64,000 nt of DNA from Planctomycetota bacterium (GTDB taxonomy: Bacteria; Planctomycetota; Planctomycetia; Pirellulales; UBA7805). The DNA lies in contig QQVP01000025.1 in assembly GCA_003389215.1 (NCBI GenBank), positions 57,050 through 121,049 of the forward strand, in the 5' to 3' direction. The translations under genes and the position numbers were made by a program. Each line of letters begins with the position of its first letter. Position 1 is the first letter of the stretch. A model generated the notes under the pieces. The model did no database searches and was not told where the DNA came from. It worked only from the letters and a program-made list of their open reading frames with translations. Shown here in pieces: positions 28,756-38,182 of the stretch.

Positions 28756-31050
28756 ATGGTTGTAGAGCACGACGTCCCGACGTTTTGGACCTGGCTGTTT
28801 GGCGGGGCGGCGACCGACGGCTCGGTCCGCGCGACCCCTTCGGCCTTGGTCACGTTCGCGCTGACACTGCTGACCCTGGTCACCTTGGCGTTGTTGTTCG
28901 GAAGCCTGGTGGCCGTTGCGCGTTTCGGCTGGGGGCGTGGCTTGGCCCTGGTCGGTTCGACGCTGCGGACCGGCCTGGTCGATCTGGTGTGGATCTCGCC
29001 CCGGCGCGTCCTCGGGTTGTCCACGCTCGCCTTTCGCGAGGCGATGCGGATGCACATCTGGGTGATCGCTGTGCTGTTCGTCATCGCGCTGATGTTCGCC
29101 GCCTGGGCACTCGGCTCCGACAGCCCGAATCCGGCCAAGCTGTACCTCACCTTCGTTTCCCAGACCACCTCGTTCCTGCTGATGTTCATGGCAATCTTCC
29201 TCGGCGCGCTCAGCCTGCCGATGGACATCTTCAACCGCACGATCTACACCGTGGTCACGAAGCCGGTCCGGGCCAGCGAATTGCTGCTGGGACGCTTTCT
29301 CGGCTTCACGTTCGTCGGTACGGTGTTCCTCGTCTTGATGGGCGTGGCCAGCTATGTGTTCGTCTCGCGGATGGTCGTCCACGAACATGAATTGACCGCG
29401 GAGGCAATGGCTCCGGTTCGCGAGGAGGGTGCGATCATCGCCTACGAGGGCACGACCTCGCGCGCCAATGGACACGTTCATACCGTGCGGTTGGACGCCG
29501 ACGCCTTTCGGCCGCCGCTGGCGGTTCGCACCGATGGCGATGGCCGGGCCGTGGTCAGCTTCGTGACCGACGAAGCCCGCGAAGCAGGAATTGGCGTCGG
29601 TGACCGGATCGTCGCCATCGACGGCGAACCGCTGTCGAGCGGTTCGCCGCGCACACCGAGCCAGCGACTTCGTGGCCCTGCCGGCAGCGCGGTGCAGGTG
29701 ACCACCGAGCCAGCCGCAGCCGCCGAAGGCGATCGCTCCGGACAAGAGAAGCACGAGTTTCGACGCACCCGCGCCCGCACGGAAACGAACATCGTCCGCG
29801 GACACACGCATCCGGTCCAAGCTCGCTTCGCGAACGGCGTGGTGAGCTACGCGGTCGGACCACCCGAGGGCGACCTGACCGCCCGGGTGCCGAAGTATGG
29901 CACGCTGCGTTTCCGCGATCGCAACGGCATCGATACGCGGCGGGGCATCAGTGTCGGAGACATCGACAAACGCCGCTCCTTCATCCGCGGTGGCCGACTC
30001 GACGCGGCGATCTGGTCGTTCTCCGGACTCGACGCCGAAGATCTACAGGACGGCTTGCCGCTCGACCTCTCGATTGGAGTCTATCGATCTCACAAGGGTG
30101 ACGTGGAACAGGGGGTGCGCGGCAGTTTGGTGGTACGGAATCCCGCCACCGGTCAGCAGAGCCAGGAGCTTGTGTTTACCGCGCTCGAGAATAAGCTCGA
30201 CCAGATCGACCTTCCCCGCCGGATGATCGATCAGACGGGGCAACCGCTCGATTTACCGTCCGATCTGGTCCACGAAGGCGAGGTCGAAGTCTGGATACGA
30301 TGTATCGATCCCGGTCAGTACTTCGGGATGGCCCCGGCCGACCTGTACGTGCGGGCCGCGGAAAGCTCCTACGCCGCCAATTTTGCTAAGCGGTACTTTC
30401 AGATCTGGTTGCAGATGATCTTGGTCATCGCCGTGGCTCTGCTTTGCAGCACGTTCCTCAGCGGTCCGGTGGCGATCATGCTCACAGGCTTCGTGGCGAT
30501 CTTGGGGTACGCGACCGGATATCTCTACAACCTCACGCAGTGTGTCATTTTTCGGCACGAGCTGGCCGTCTTCGACGCCTTTCGACTCCGCCGCATGCCG
30601 CTCGACGAAGCCGGCTTGCGCGAGTTTCAACGTTTGCACGAAATGAACGACGGGAACAATCCCCCCTTCTCCGAAACGAGCATCGACAGTTTGCGCTATG
30701 CCCAGTCGATCGGCATCGACCAGCTGGAAGTGCTCGACCGCGTATACGGCGGAGGGCCGCTCGAGGCTGGATTCCGCATCTTTACGCAGAACAACCTACT
30801 CAGTCCGCTGCCCGACGAACCTGTCTTCTGGCTAATGCAATGGGTCGACGGCGTGCTGATGCGGGTGGTCCGAACGCTGCTGAACGTGATGCCCGACTTT
30901 GAGCGATTTGCGACCGACAGCTACCTGGCCGGCGGATACAATATCAACAGCAGCCTGATCGCCCAACAAGTCTGCACGACGCTGGCGTTCGTGCTGGCCA
31001 CGATCGTGGCGGGCTATTTCTTCTTGAAGACACGCGAGATCGCCCGATGA
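28756..31050 (+). CDS. ABC-2-type permease with embedded PDZ-like segment
   Basis: A 764-residue membrane subunit partnering the preceding ATPase. Membrane spans lie near 28-50, 95-115, 132-155 and 175-200, then after a large loop near 548-568, 575-595 and 735-758. The first half resembles ABC-2 permeases (MDIFNRTIYTVVTKPVRASELLLGRFLG). The loop of about 340 residues is extracytoplasmic if the topology is conventional. It contains a PDZ-like stretch near 268-320 (AGIGVGDRIVAIDGEPL, then RGPAGSAVQV) and a beta-rich domain. PDZ domains usually bind peptide termini or other proteins, so this loop may recognise cargo or a periplasmic partner. The next gene overlaps it by four bases. Confidence 0.85.
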   Translation: MVVEHDVPTFWTWLFGGAATDGSVRATPSALVTFALTLLTLVTLALLFGSLVAVARFGWGRGLALVGSTLRTGLVDLVWISPRRVLGLSTLAFREAMRMHIWVIAVLFVIALMFAAWALGSDSPNPAKLYLTFVSQTTSFLLMFMAIFLGALSLPMDIFNRTIYTVVTKPVRASELLLGRFLGFTFVGTVFLVLMGVASYVFVSRMVVHEHELTAEAMAPVREEGAIIAYEGTTSRANGHVHTVRLDADAFRPPLAVRTDGDGRAVVSFVTDEAREAGIGVGDRIVAIDGEPLSSGSPRTPSQRLRGPAGSAVQVTTEPAAAAEGDRSGQEKHEFRRTRARTETNIVRGHTHPVQARFANGVVSYAVGPPEGDLTARVPKYGTLRFRDRNGIDTRRGISVGDIDKRRSFIRGGRLDAAIWSFSGLDAEDLQDGLPLDLSIGVYRSHKGDVEQGVRGSLVVRNPATGQQSQELVFTALENKLDQIDLPRRMIDQTGQPLDLPSDLVHEGEVEVWIRCIDPGQYFGMAPADLYVRAAESSYAANFAKRYFQIWLQMILVIAVALLCSTFLSGPVAIMLTGFVAILGYATGYLYNLTQCVIFRHELAVFDAFRLRRMPLDEAGLREFQRLHEMNDGNNPPFSETSIDSLRYAQSIGIDQLEVLDRVYGGGPLEAGFRIFTQNNLLSPLPDEPVFWLMQWVDGVLMRVVRTLLNVMPDFERFATDSYLAGGYNINSSLIAQQVCTTLAFVLATIVAGYFFLKTREIAR

Positions 31051-32639
31051 GCGCGCAACGACGATTCATCCGCAAGATCGCCTATCTATTGGCGATCGGC
31101 GTCCTGCTGTTGCCGCTGTCGCTGTTGAGCCAGCCGGGCACGCTCCGCGACGGCGATACGCAGATCGGGGCCCTCGCCCGCCTGCGATCGGAGCATCGGA
31201 TGACGCAGGCCAACCTGGGCAACATCGATCCGACCAGCGCGACAATGCGGTTTGCCACCTTCGGACTGCACGGCGTGGCGGCCAGTCGCCTTTGGATTCA
31301 GGCGATCGACGCCAAGAACCGCGAGGACTGGACACGCTTCGACGCCAAGCTCGATCAGATCGCCAACTTTCAGCCCAACTTCGTCAAGGTTTGGAGCTTT
31401 CAAGCCTGGAACGTCTCCTACAATCTCTCGGTGCGATTCGACGACTACCACGACCGCTACGAGTATGTGACGCGGGGAATGCGCTTTTTGGAACGCGGCA
31501 TCGGCCATAACGATCGGGAGACCAGTCTGCCCTGGGACCTGGGAATGTTCATCGGCAGCAAGATTGGTCGATCGGACGAGCGGAGGGCCTTCCGCCGGCT
31601 GTTCCGCGAAGACGACTATTATCACGATCCGCCCCGAGACGAAGACTGGCTCGTGGGCACGGCCTATGAGGGCGTGCGGCGGGTCGACCTCCGCGACAAC
31701 TGGCAACTCAGCAACTGGTGGTACGAACGCCTGGCCGAGCGCAAGGATGCCGGCGAAGTCGAGCAACCGAGCCGGGTCGATGCGCTCTTCTATCGCGAAG
31801 CACCGCACGCCTTGATCGAATATGCCGAGGCCCTGACGGAAGAAGGCGTGTTCGGGCCGCAGGCGCAACGGGCCTGGCTCCGCGCTGCCGAGTCGTGGCG
31901 CCGCTACGGCGATCGCGAAATGCGGATGCAGCGCGGCTATCGGCTGCGGATGCTCGATTACGACGTCTATCGTCGCCGGGCGGTTCAGCTCCTCGCGCAG
32001 CTCGACCGGTTGGAACCTTCCTGGCGAGACCGATTGCTTGGAGAACTCGAACAGGCGGCGGCCGAGGAGCAGCTCTCCCTGATCGACAAAGCCTGGGACG
32101 AGTGCACGGCCGACGAAAAAGACGCCAAGTACAACTTCCTCATCCGGCTTTGGGCCGAGCCCCGCGCGCTGGCTCGCGAGCTGGACCCGCCGAACCGGGC
32201 GGAGGCGTTGCGTCTGGTCGATCGGCTGGAACTGGCCACCGACCGCGTCACCATCGTCAAGAACGCCCGTGAGTTGGTCTCCTACGAGTCGTGGCGGGCG
32301 CGGTGCGAAATCGAGCGCAAAGCCGAGACGATTGCCGCCCGTCAGGCCATTTACGAAGGCGAGCAGGCCTTTGCGGCAGCCAAGCTTGGCGAGGCCCTGA
32401 AGCGTTACAACGACGGCATCGCCCGCTGGAAACAGATCTTCGATGCCAACCCCTTACTGATCGACGACTTCTTGATCACCGACGAGTTGTACCGCATGAT
32501 CGACGATTATCGTGAGGTCTTGCGGCAGAACGACCAAGAACTTCCTGACCCGTTTCCGCTCCAGATCATTCTCGACGAGTTCGAAGCGGAAGTCGAACAA
32601 GAGGGAGAAGAAGACGGGGCGGAGTCCGATCCGACATGA
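31047..32639 (+). CDS. ABC-exporter-associated protein with one membrane anchor and helical repeats
   Basis: A 530-residue protein starting at the ATGA overlap with the permease gene, which implies translational coupling. One N-terminal membrane segment (about 10-27) is followed by a mostly helical body with TPR-like spacing: FATFGLHGVAASRLWIQAID, FQPNFVKVWSFQAWNVSYN, LPWDLGMFIGSKIG and, near the end, AAKLGEALKRYNDGIARWKQIF. The C-terminus is acidic. The family was not recognised beyond its planctomycete look. The coupling to an exporter and to a DUF1559-like gene suggests a periplasmic accessory subunit. Confidence 0.8.
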   Translation: MSAQRRFIRKIAYLLAIGVLLLPLSLLSQPGTLRDGDTQIGALARLRSEHRMTQANLGNIDPTSATMRFATFGLHGVAASRLWIQAIDAKNREDWTRFDAKLDQIANFQPNFVKVWSFQAWNVSYNLSVRFDDYHDRYEYVTRGMRFLERGIGHNDRETSLPWDLGMFIGSKIGRSDERRAFRRLFREDDYYHDPPRDEDWLVGTAYEGVRRVDLRDNWQLSNWWYERLAERKDAGEVEQPSRVDALFYREAPHALIEYAEALTEEGVFGPQAQRAWLRAAESWRRYGDREMRMQRGYRLRMLDYDVYRRRAVQLLAQLDRLEPSWRDRLLGELEQAAAEEQLSLIDKAWDECTADEKDAKYNFLIRLWAEPRALARELDPPNRAEALRLVDRLELATDRVTIVKNARELVSYESWRARCEIERKAETIAARQAIYEGEQAFAAAKLGEALKRYNDGIARWKQIFDANPLLIDDFLITDELYRMIDDYREVLRQNDQELPDPFPLQIILDEFEAEVEQEGEEDGAESDPT

Positions 32640-33601
32640 CGCTGCTGCTACGTTGTCCGCACTGCGAAGCAGAAAACACCGTCGACGCGACGCGAGCCGG
32701 CCAGCTCTCGAGCTGTGGTGCCTGTGGCAAGGCGTTTACCATCCCCCGATCGCAACTTGTTGTCGCGCCGCTGGTGGCTCAGACGGTCGAGGCGGTGCCG
32801 ATCCGCCGCCGCTCGGGCTGGTCGGGAATGGCGATCGTGTTGGCCGGCGTCGGCGGTCTTTGTCTGGTGGGATTCGTCGTGGTCGGGATCATCGCCGCCC
32901 TGCTGCCGTCGCTCGCCAACGTGCGCGATACGCAGCGGACGATCATGTGCGAGTTCAATCTGATCACGCTCAATGACGCAATTGAGAGCTACGTCGACGA
33001 GAACGGAAACCTGCCGGCGGCCTACACGGTCGACCCCCAGGGCGCACCCGCCTGCTCGTGGCGGGGCACGCTGCTGGAGAAGCTTGGTTTCGCTTCCATC
33101 TACGAGCAGATCGACTTTGGGCAGCCGTGGAACCACGCCGCCAATGAAGGCCTTCGCGATTCGGTCGTGGCCAGCTATCGTTGCCCCAGTGACCTGACCG
33201 AACCGCAGATGACCAGTTACGCGGGCATCGTGGGCGAAACGCTCGTGCTGCGCCCTGGAGGCGAATCGACCACGATGGCGGTGGCCAAGAAAGACGGTGC
33301 GCAGAACACGCTGTTGCTGGTGGAGCTTCGCGACTCGGACATTGTCTGGCTAGCGCCGCGGGATCTGGATCTGACGGCCGCCAAGGAGTCGCTCAACACG
33401 AGCGGGCAGCTGGGCGTCGGATCGTCCCACGTGGACGGCTTTCACGTGCTCTTTCTCGACGGTCGCACCGATATGCTCGCCCGCGATGTCGACCCCGACA
33501 CCTTCGAGGCCTTGATCACGCCCGCGGGCGGCGAGTTGGTCGACGCCTATGAAGTCGGTCTCGATGTCGAAGAGGTCGAAAACTTTGAGGTGATCGAGTG
33601 A
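32636..33601 (+). CDS. Zinc-ribbon membrane protein with DUF1559-like domain
   Basis: A 321-residue protein coupled to the preceding gene by another ATGA overlap. It begins with a zinc ribbon: CPHC at about residues 7-10 and CGAC at about 27-30. A membrane span near 64-90 follows. The rest resembles the pilin-like DUF1559 proteins that are abundant in planctomycetes: an ALLPSLANVRDTQR helix near 87-100, SWRGTLLEKLGFASIYEQIDFGQPWNHAAN near 140-170, YRCPSD near 180 and the closing SSHVDGFHVLFLDGR (H-x-DG-type motif) near 262-276. The acidic C-terminus is unusual. The function is unknown. Confidence 0.82.
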   Translation: MTLLLRCPHCEAENTVDATRAGQLSSCGACGKAFTIPRSQLVVAPLVAQTVEAVPIRRRSGWSGMAIVLAGVGGLCLVGFVVVGIIAALLPSLANVRDTQRTIMCEFNLITLNDAIESYVDENGNLPAAYTVDPQGAPACSWRGTLLEKLGFASIYEQIDFGQPWNHAANEGLRDSVVASYRCPSDLTEPQMTSYAGIVGETLVLRPGGESTTMAVAKKDGAQNTLLLVELRDSDIVWLAPRDLDLTAAKESLNTSGQLGVGSSHVDGFHVLFLDGRTDMLARDVDPDTFEALITPAGGELVDAYEVGLDVEEVENFEVIE

Positions 33602-33743
33602 TTGCCGGCAGGCACGATTCTTTTCCGACCCCGCTGGGGCCATTACAATGGCCTCCGCAGACGATTGGCTCGCTCGCGATGGCTACCCCGCGACGGCGTG
33701 CCCGCCAGACTGTGCCCAGATGGAGTCAAGGAGGAGGTCTCTT

Positions 33744-34643
33744 ATGAATCGCTACCTGTTCGGATCCCTCGTGGTGATCCTCGGTTTGTCGGTCCTCGCG
33801 GTAATCTTCTGGGGTGATCTTTCCCGGCCCGGTAATATCAAAGTTCTGATCATCGACGGACAGAACAACCACGACTGGAAGGCGACGACGCCCGTGCTAA
33901 AGCGGGCTCTGTTGGAGGCGGGTCGTTTTGACGTCGACGTGGCGACCTCGCCGCCACACAAGGCCGACATGAGCTCCTTCAAGCCGAACTTCTCGGCTTA
34001 CGACGTTGTGCTTTCGAACTACAACGGGGATCCCTGGCCCGAGGAAACCAAGAAAGCCTTTGTCGAATACGTCAAGCAGGGCGGAGGATTCGTGTGTGTA
34101 CACGCGGCGAACAACGCCTTCGGCAACTGGCGGGAGTACAACGAGATCATCGGACTTGGCGGCTGGGGCGGGCGCAGCGAGAAATCAGGACCGTACATCT
34201 ACTACACCGAGAAAGGCGAACTGACGCGTGACGAAGCGCCGGGTCCGGGAGGCGGGCATGGGCCGCAGCACGACTTTCTCATCGCGATTCGCGATCAGGA
34301 ACACCCCATCACTCGCGACATGCCGCTGAGCTGGATGCACGCCAAAGATGAGTTGTACGACAAACTTCGCGGACCGGCTCTGAACATGCGCGTGCTGGCG
34401 ACCGCCTACGCCCCCAAGACCAAGGCGGGCCGTGACCTGCACGAGCCGATGATGATGACCATCCAGTATGGCAAGGGACGCGTCTTTCACACGCCCATGG
34501 GGCACGCCGACTATTCGATGAAGTGCGTCGGCTTCGTGACGGCCCTGCGTCGCGGCTGCGAATGGGCGGCTCGAGGCGAGGTGACCATCCCCATCCCCGA
34601 GAATTTCCCCACGCCCACCGAGACCAGCTCGTACGACTACTAA
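33744..34643 (+). CDS. Membrane-anchored ThuA-like protein
   Basis: A 299-residue protein. An N-terminal membrane segment (about 4-22) is followed by a ThuA-like glutamine-amidotransferase fold: KVLIIDGQNNHDWKATTPVL near 33-52, FSAYDVVLSNYNGDPWPEE near 83-100, FVEYVKQGGGFVCVHAANNAFG near 107-128, and GKGRVFHTPMGHADYSM near 250. ThuA domains are implicated in disaccharide use and are common in planctomycetes. The enzymatic role of this protein is unknown. GAGGAGGT at 33731-33738 fixes ATG 33744. The next ThuA-like gene begins two bases after its stop. Confidence 0.87.
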   Translation: MNRYLFGSLVVILGLSVLAVIFWGDLSRPGNIKVLIIDGQNNHDWKATTPVLKRALLEAGRFDVDVATSPPHKADMSSFKPNFSAYDVVLSNYNGDPWPEETKKAFVEYVKQGGGFVCVHAANNAFGNWREYNEIIGLGGWGGRSEKSGPYIYYTEKGELTRDEAPGPGGGHGPQHDFLIAIRDQEHPITRDMPLSWMHAKDELYDKLRGPALNMRVLATAYAPKTKAGRDLHEPMMMTIQYGKGRVFHTPMGHADYSMKCVGFVTALRRGCEWAARGEVTIPIPENFPTPTETSSYDY

Positions 34644-34645
34644 AG

Positions 34646-35740
34646 ATGCGACAACGAATCACTTACCCTGTCACTCACGTGGTGCGATTCATCGTGGTTT
34701 TGGCGATAGGTTTCGCCGTGGCCGCCACTTCCTCGTCGCGGGCCGACGAGTGTCCGAGCGTTCCGCATGTCGTCTTTGTCACCGGTGACGAAGAGTATCG
34801 CAGCGAAGAATCGATGCCGATGCTGGCGCAGATCCTGCAGCGGGACTACGGATTTCGCACGACCGTCTGTTTTTCACTCGATAGTGACGGGTTCATCGAT
34901 CCGAACAATACGAAATCGATCAGCGGACTTGAGGAACTCGCCGAGGCCGACCTGATGGTGCTGTTCACGCGGTTTCGCGATCTGCCGCCGGAGCAGATGG
35001 AACACTTCCTGGCCTACGTCGAGACGGGCAAGCCGATTGTCGGCTTTCGCACCGCGACCCACGCCTTCAAGTTTCCCGCCGACAGCCCCTATCGAGAATG
35101 GAACCTGGAGAAGATCGCCGAGCTGGTGGGCCAGCACTGGATTACCCACCATGGGCATCACGGGGATGACCCGCTGACGGCCGTCTCTCTAATTGAAGAC
35201 CAGCGGCAACATCCGGTGCTGCGCGGCGTCGAGCCGTTTGAATGCTACTCCTGGCTTTACCACGTCGATGGCGGCAAGCACTCGCTGCGCGGCGATTCGC
35301 AACCGCTGCTAATGGGCCGGACCCTCAAGTCTTCGCACGAGGACAATCCCGATTATCCGCCGACGACACCCGTGGCCTGGACCAAGACCTATCAGGCCGC
35401 GAGCGGCCAGTCGGGCCGCGTCTTCTTCACCACGCTCGGTCATCCGTACGACTTCAAGCATCCGTCGATGCGCCGTCTGGGTCTGCAGGGCATTCTCTGG
35501 GCGCTCGGTCGCGAAGACGACATTCCGTACGAGGGGGTCTCCGTGGACACGGTCGGCGAGTTCGATCCGAACAACGCCGGCTTCGGTCGTCAATTCAAAC
35601 AGGGCGTGACACCGGCCGAGCGGACTTTGGGTAGGACGCAGCCACAGGCAACCTCGACCTTCCGTTCCGTGACGCGGCGCGAGGCGCGCCGGAACCGTCG
35701 CCGCGCCCGAAGCACTCGCCGCGCCCGATTCGTCGACTAG
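34646..35740 (+). CDS. Secreted ThuA-like protein
   Basis: A 364-residue protein with a signal peptide (VRFIVVLAIGFAVAATSSSRADE, cleaved after about residue 34). The mature part is ThuA-like but diverged: HVVFVTGDEEYRSEESMPMLAQIL near 43-66, EADLMVLFTRFRDLPPEQMEHF near 102-123, VETGKPIVGFRTATHAF near 126-142, and SGRVFFTTLGHPYDF near 255-269. The C-terminal tail of about 40 residues is extremely Arg-rich and probably disordered. It is co-transcribed with the preceding ThuA-like gene and converges with a 4-base overlap on the gene at 35737-36108. Confidence 0.85.
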   Translation: MRQRITYPVTHVVRFIVVLAIGFAVAATSSSRADECPSVPHVVFVTGDEEYRSEESMPMLAQILQRDYGFRTTVCFSLDSDGFIDPNNTKSISGLEELAEADLMVLFTRFRDLPPEQMEHFLAYVETGKPIVGFRTATHAFKFPADSPYREWNLEKIAELVGQHWITHHGHHGDDPLTAVSLIEDQRQHPVLRGVEPFECYSWLYHVDGGKHSLRGDSQPLLMGRTLKSSHEDNPDYPPTTPVAWTKTYQAASGQSGRVFFTTLGHPYDFKHPSMRRLGLQGILWALGREDDIPYEGVSVDTVGEFDPNNAGFGRQFKQGVTPAERTLGRTQPQATSTFRSVTRREARRNRRRARSTRRARFVD

Positions 35741-36108
35741 CCATCGTCCCACTGCGGTCCACGCGGCCACAGGTCGTCGTGGGTCGGATCGAGCGGAACG
35801 GGTGTTCCCACCAGCGGCGGCGGGGCCTCGGCCTGGGGCGGCCGGCGGAAGCCGTCGGTGGCGGGCGACACGTCGGGGCTGCTGAACTCGGGCGATCCGT
35901 CCGCAACGGTGTCCGCCTGGGCAGCCGCTTCGGCACGTGCCGCGGCTCGCTCGCTGCGAACCTCGTCCTGCAAGTTGCGAATCAGACGAGCGATGTAGGG
36001 ATCGGCCCACGGCAACAAGTCGCGAGCACGAGCGCGACGGACGACGACGTCCTCTTCTTGATTGGCGGGAACTTCAACCACGATGCAACGAAGATTGCTG
36101 GCAACCAT
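35737..36108 (-). CDS. Small protein of unknown function
   Basis: A 123-residue protein. GGAGGAA seven bases before ATG 36108 decides the start; longer forms reaching 36174 are possible but lack a ribosome site. Residues 1-60 may fold: MVASNLRCIVVEVPANQEED, then RARDLLPWADPYIARLIRNLQDEV. The rest is Ala/Glu- then Pro/Asp-rich and probably disordered. There is no signal peptide or membrane span, so it is likely cytoplasmic. I do not recognise it. A palindrome suited to a regulator lies about 300 bases upstream. Confidence 0.6.
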   Translation of the reverse strand: MVASNLRCIVVEVPANQEEDVVVRRARARDLLPWADPYIARLIRNLQDEVRSERAAARAEAAAQADTVADGSPEFSSPDVSPATDGFRRPPQAEAPPPLVGTPVPLDPTHDDLWPRGPQWDDG

Positions 36109-36482
36109 TTTCGATTCCTCCATGAAATCAGTTGTCGAGTGCGATGAAATGACATTTTCGCAGCGGCCGTGCACGGCTCAGCCATGCCTTGGCTCACTGA
36201 TTCGTCGCAAGGGAGGCGAACGCTCCTGATGAATGCGACATGCCAGGACGTATATGCAGGTTCGGGGCCAAACGCGCAAAAAAATTCTGAGAAGCCGTCG
36301 AACGCGACACTAGATGCCCATCAGCTAAGCACTTAGCAGCTCCGCGCGGAAGAGCTTGTCTAACCCGTCGCGCGATCGCAATCGGACGGGCTTCGCTGCA
36401 GATATTGCAAACGCGTTTGCAAGGTGAAGTGAGACGGCGCAGAGAAGGTAAGGCGCGGGCTGCCGATTCGACAAAATTTCGC
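36109..36482. other. Intergenic region containing an 18 bp perfect palindrome
   Basis: There is no gene in these 374 bases. The palindrome at 36405-36422 is the only structured element seen. Confidence 0.6.
36405..36422. promoter_or_regulatory. Perfect palindrome resembling a LacI-family operator
   Basis: TTGCAAACGCGTTTGCAA is its own reverse complement. LacI/GalR-type repressors bind palindromes with TGCAAACG-like half-sites around a central CG; here the centre is two bases longer (CGCG). No repressor gene of that family is in the window, so the binder is unknown. It lies 60 bases past the stop of the protease gene and upstream of the gene starting at 36108. Confidence 0.4.
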
Positions 36483-37832
36483 TTAGCGCGGTTTTTTCTC
36501 AAGTTGCTCGACGAGATGGTCGACAGCCCGTTGCAATTGCGGATCGAAGATCTCCGGATCGAACGTGGCGGGCTGCTCGTGCTGAGCGACGTCTCGGGCG
36601 CGACGCTCGTCGCGACGCCGTTCTTCTTCGTCCTCACTCAACTCGACCGCAAACCCGTCATCGGGGCGGACTCCCCAGGCATCTTCGTCCGTGGCGTCGT
36701 CCATCTTGTGAATCTGCTGGTCACTCGGTCGCCAGAACGTGTTTGTGGTGATCTTCAACAGACTGCGACCACGCTCGAGCGGCACGACCTTCTGAACCGA
36801 TCCCTTGCCGAAGGTACGACTCCCGCACACCACTGCGCGGCCGTAATCTTGCAGACAAGCGGCGAAGATCTCGCTGGCGCTGGCGCTTTGCCCATTGACC
36901 AACACCACAATCGGCACGCCCGGCAGCACGTCGCCGTTACGGGCGCGGTGAACCTCGTGGTCCTTGCCGAATCGATCGCGCGTGGAGACGATTCGCCGGT
37001 CGAGATTGATGTCGGTCTGGTCCGCGTCGATAAACAGATCGCACAGTTCCACCGCCGCCCGCAGATAGCCGCCCGGATTGTCGCGCAGGTCGAGAAGCAA
37101 GGCCTGCATCTCGTCCCCCTTGGCCAACTGATCGAGGGCCAGCCGTAGCTGCGGCAACGTGTTGTCGCTGAATGAGTCGATACGGATGTAGCCGATTCGC
37201 GGGTCGCCGGCCAGACGATAGATCCACTCGCCCGCCCCATTCCGCGTGTCGCCCAGAATCGAATCGACCTCGATCTCCTGGCGGGTCACGGCAAAATCGA
37301 GGAGCTCTCCGTCACGTTCAACGGTCAACGTCACATCGGTTCCGGCCGGCCCGGTGATGAACTTGGTGGCATCTTCCGGCGGAATCTCGTCGTCGCCGGC
37401 CGTTGCACTTGTCGCCAGTCGGCGGCCGTTAACCGCCACCAGGCGGTCGCCGCTGCGCAATCCCGCATCGTGTGCTGGTTGTGGCGTGCCGATGACCGTG
37501 TCTTCGACGACGAGTTCGATCTTCTCGGTCTCCTCGTCCTTGCGAATTCGAATACGGATACCGATACCGGGAAAATGATTGTCGAGCTGCTGTCGAAAAC
37601 GCTCGCTCTCGTCGCGTGGAATGAACCGTGAGAAACGGTCGAGTTCGGAAGTCATGCCGTGCATCGCGGCATCGAAGAGTTGCTGACGCGACACTTCGAC
37701 CAGGCTCTCGTCGCCGATGGTCTCCATCGCTTCGGCCAGGAACACGGCCTCGCGAACTTGTCCCACCCGCTGATAGCAAAACAGGGACACGAAGGCGACG
37801 ACCCAAATTGCGAGCATATTCAGCCGGGGCAT
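36483..37832 (-). CDS. C-terminal processing peptidase (S41 family)
   Basis: A 449-residue periplasmic protease with an N-terminal membrane anchor (about 5-22). A PDZ domain spans about 85-190 (GIRIRIRKDEE, DAGLRSGDRLVAVNGRRL). The S41 catalytic part shows IGYIRIDSFSDNT near 216, LLLDLRDNPGGYLRAAVELC near 245-264, the Ser nucleophile in VNGQSASASEIFA near 312 and the Lys in GSRTFGKGSVQ near 337. Such proteases trim C-termini of envelope proteins. The tail of about 60 residues is charged (EEERRRDERRARD). The start at ATG 37832 gives the membrane anchor directly. Confidence 0.9.
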   Translation of the reverse strand: MPRLNMLAIWVVAFVSLFCYQRVGQVREAVFLAEAMETIGDESLVEVSRQQLFDAAMHGMTSELDRFSRFIPRDESERFRQQLDNHFPGIGIRIRIRKDEETEKIELVVEDTVIGTPQPAHDAGLRSGDRLVAVNGRRLATSATAGDDEIPPEDATKFITGPAGTDVTLTVERDGELLDFAVTRQEIEVDSILGDTRNGAGEWIYRLAGDPRIGYIRIDSFSDNTLPQLRLALDQLAKGDEMQALLLDLRDNPGGYLRAAVELCDLFIDADQTDINLDRRIVSTRDRFGKDHEVHRARNGDVLPGVPIVVLVNGQSASASEIFAACLQDYGRAVVCGSRTFGKGSVQKVVPLERGRSLLKITTNTFWRPSDQQIHKMDDATDEDAWGVRPDDGFAVELSEDEEERRRDERRARDVAQHEQPATFDPEIFDPQLQRAVDHLVEQLEKKPR

Positions 37833-38182
37833 GGATAACTACCTGTGGATCGAGACCAGTGAACGAACGGCCGCGTCGACGTGGATGCTGTCGACGTTGA
37901 TATTATCTTCGCTGATGTTATCGTAGGCGCCTCACGCGGCGACGGCCAAGTCGAGCTTGCTTTCGCCGCGAGAGAAGATGTGGACTCAGGGCGCCGAGCA
38001 TCGCCGGAACGGCCAGCCGGCAGCGAGTGGCTTGGCGGCCCAGGGCGCATCATAGCCGACCCTGGTTCGCTTTGCTAAGCTGAGCTGCCGTCGCACGCGA
38101 TTGTCAGACGCAGCGACGACGATTTCGATTCAATGTGCGATCGGGTGTCGCTTGTGTGACCCGGCAAAATGAGACGCGAGCC
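37833..38182. other. Intergenic region, nothing recognised
   Basis: 350 bases between divergent genes (protease on minus, DUF4430 lipoprotein on plus). No open frame with family character was found. No cobalamin-riboswitch box was seen, although the downstream pair could concern vitamin uptake. Confidence 0.5.

Noticed and set aside
37833..38182. Cobalamin riboswitch upstream of the DUF4430 gene
   Set aside because: No B12-box or supporting stems were found.
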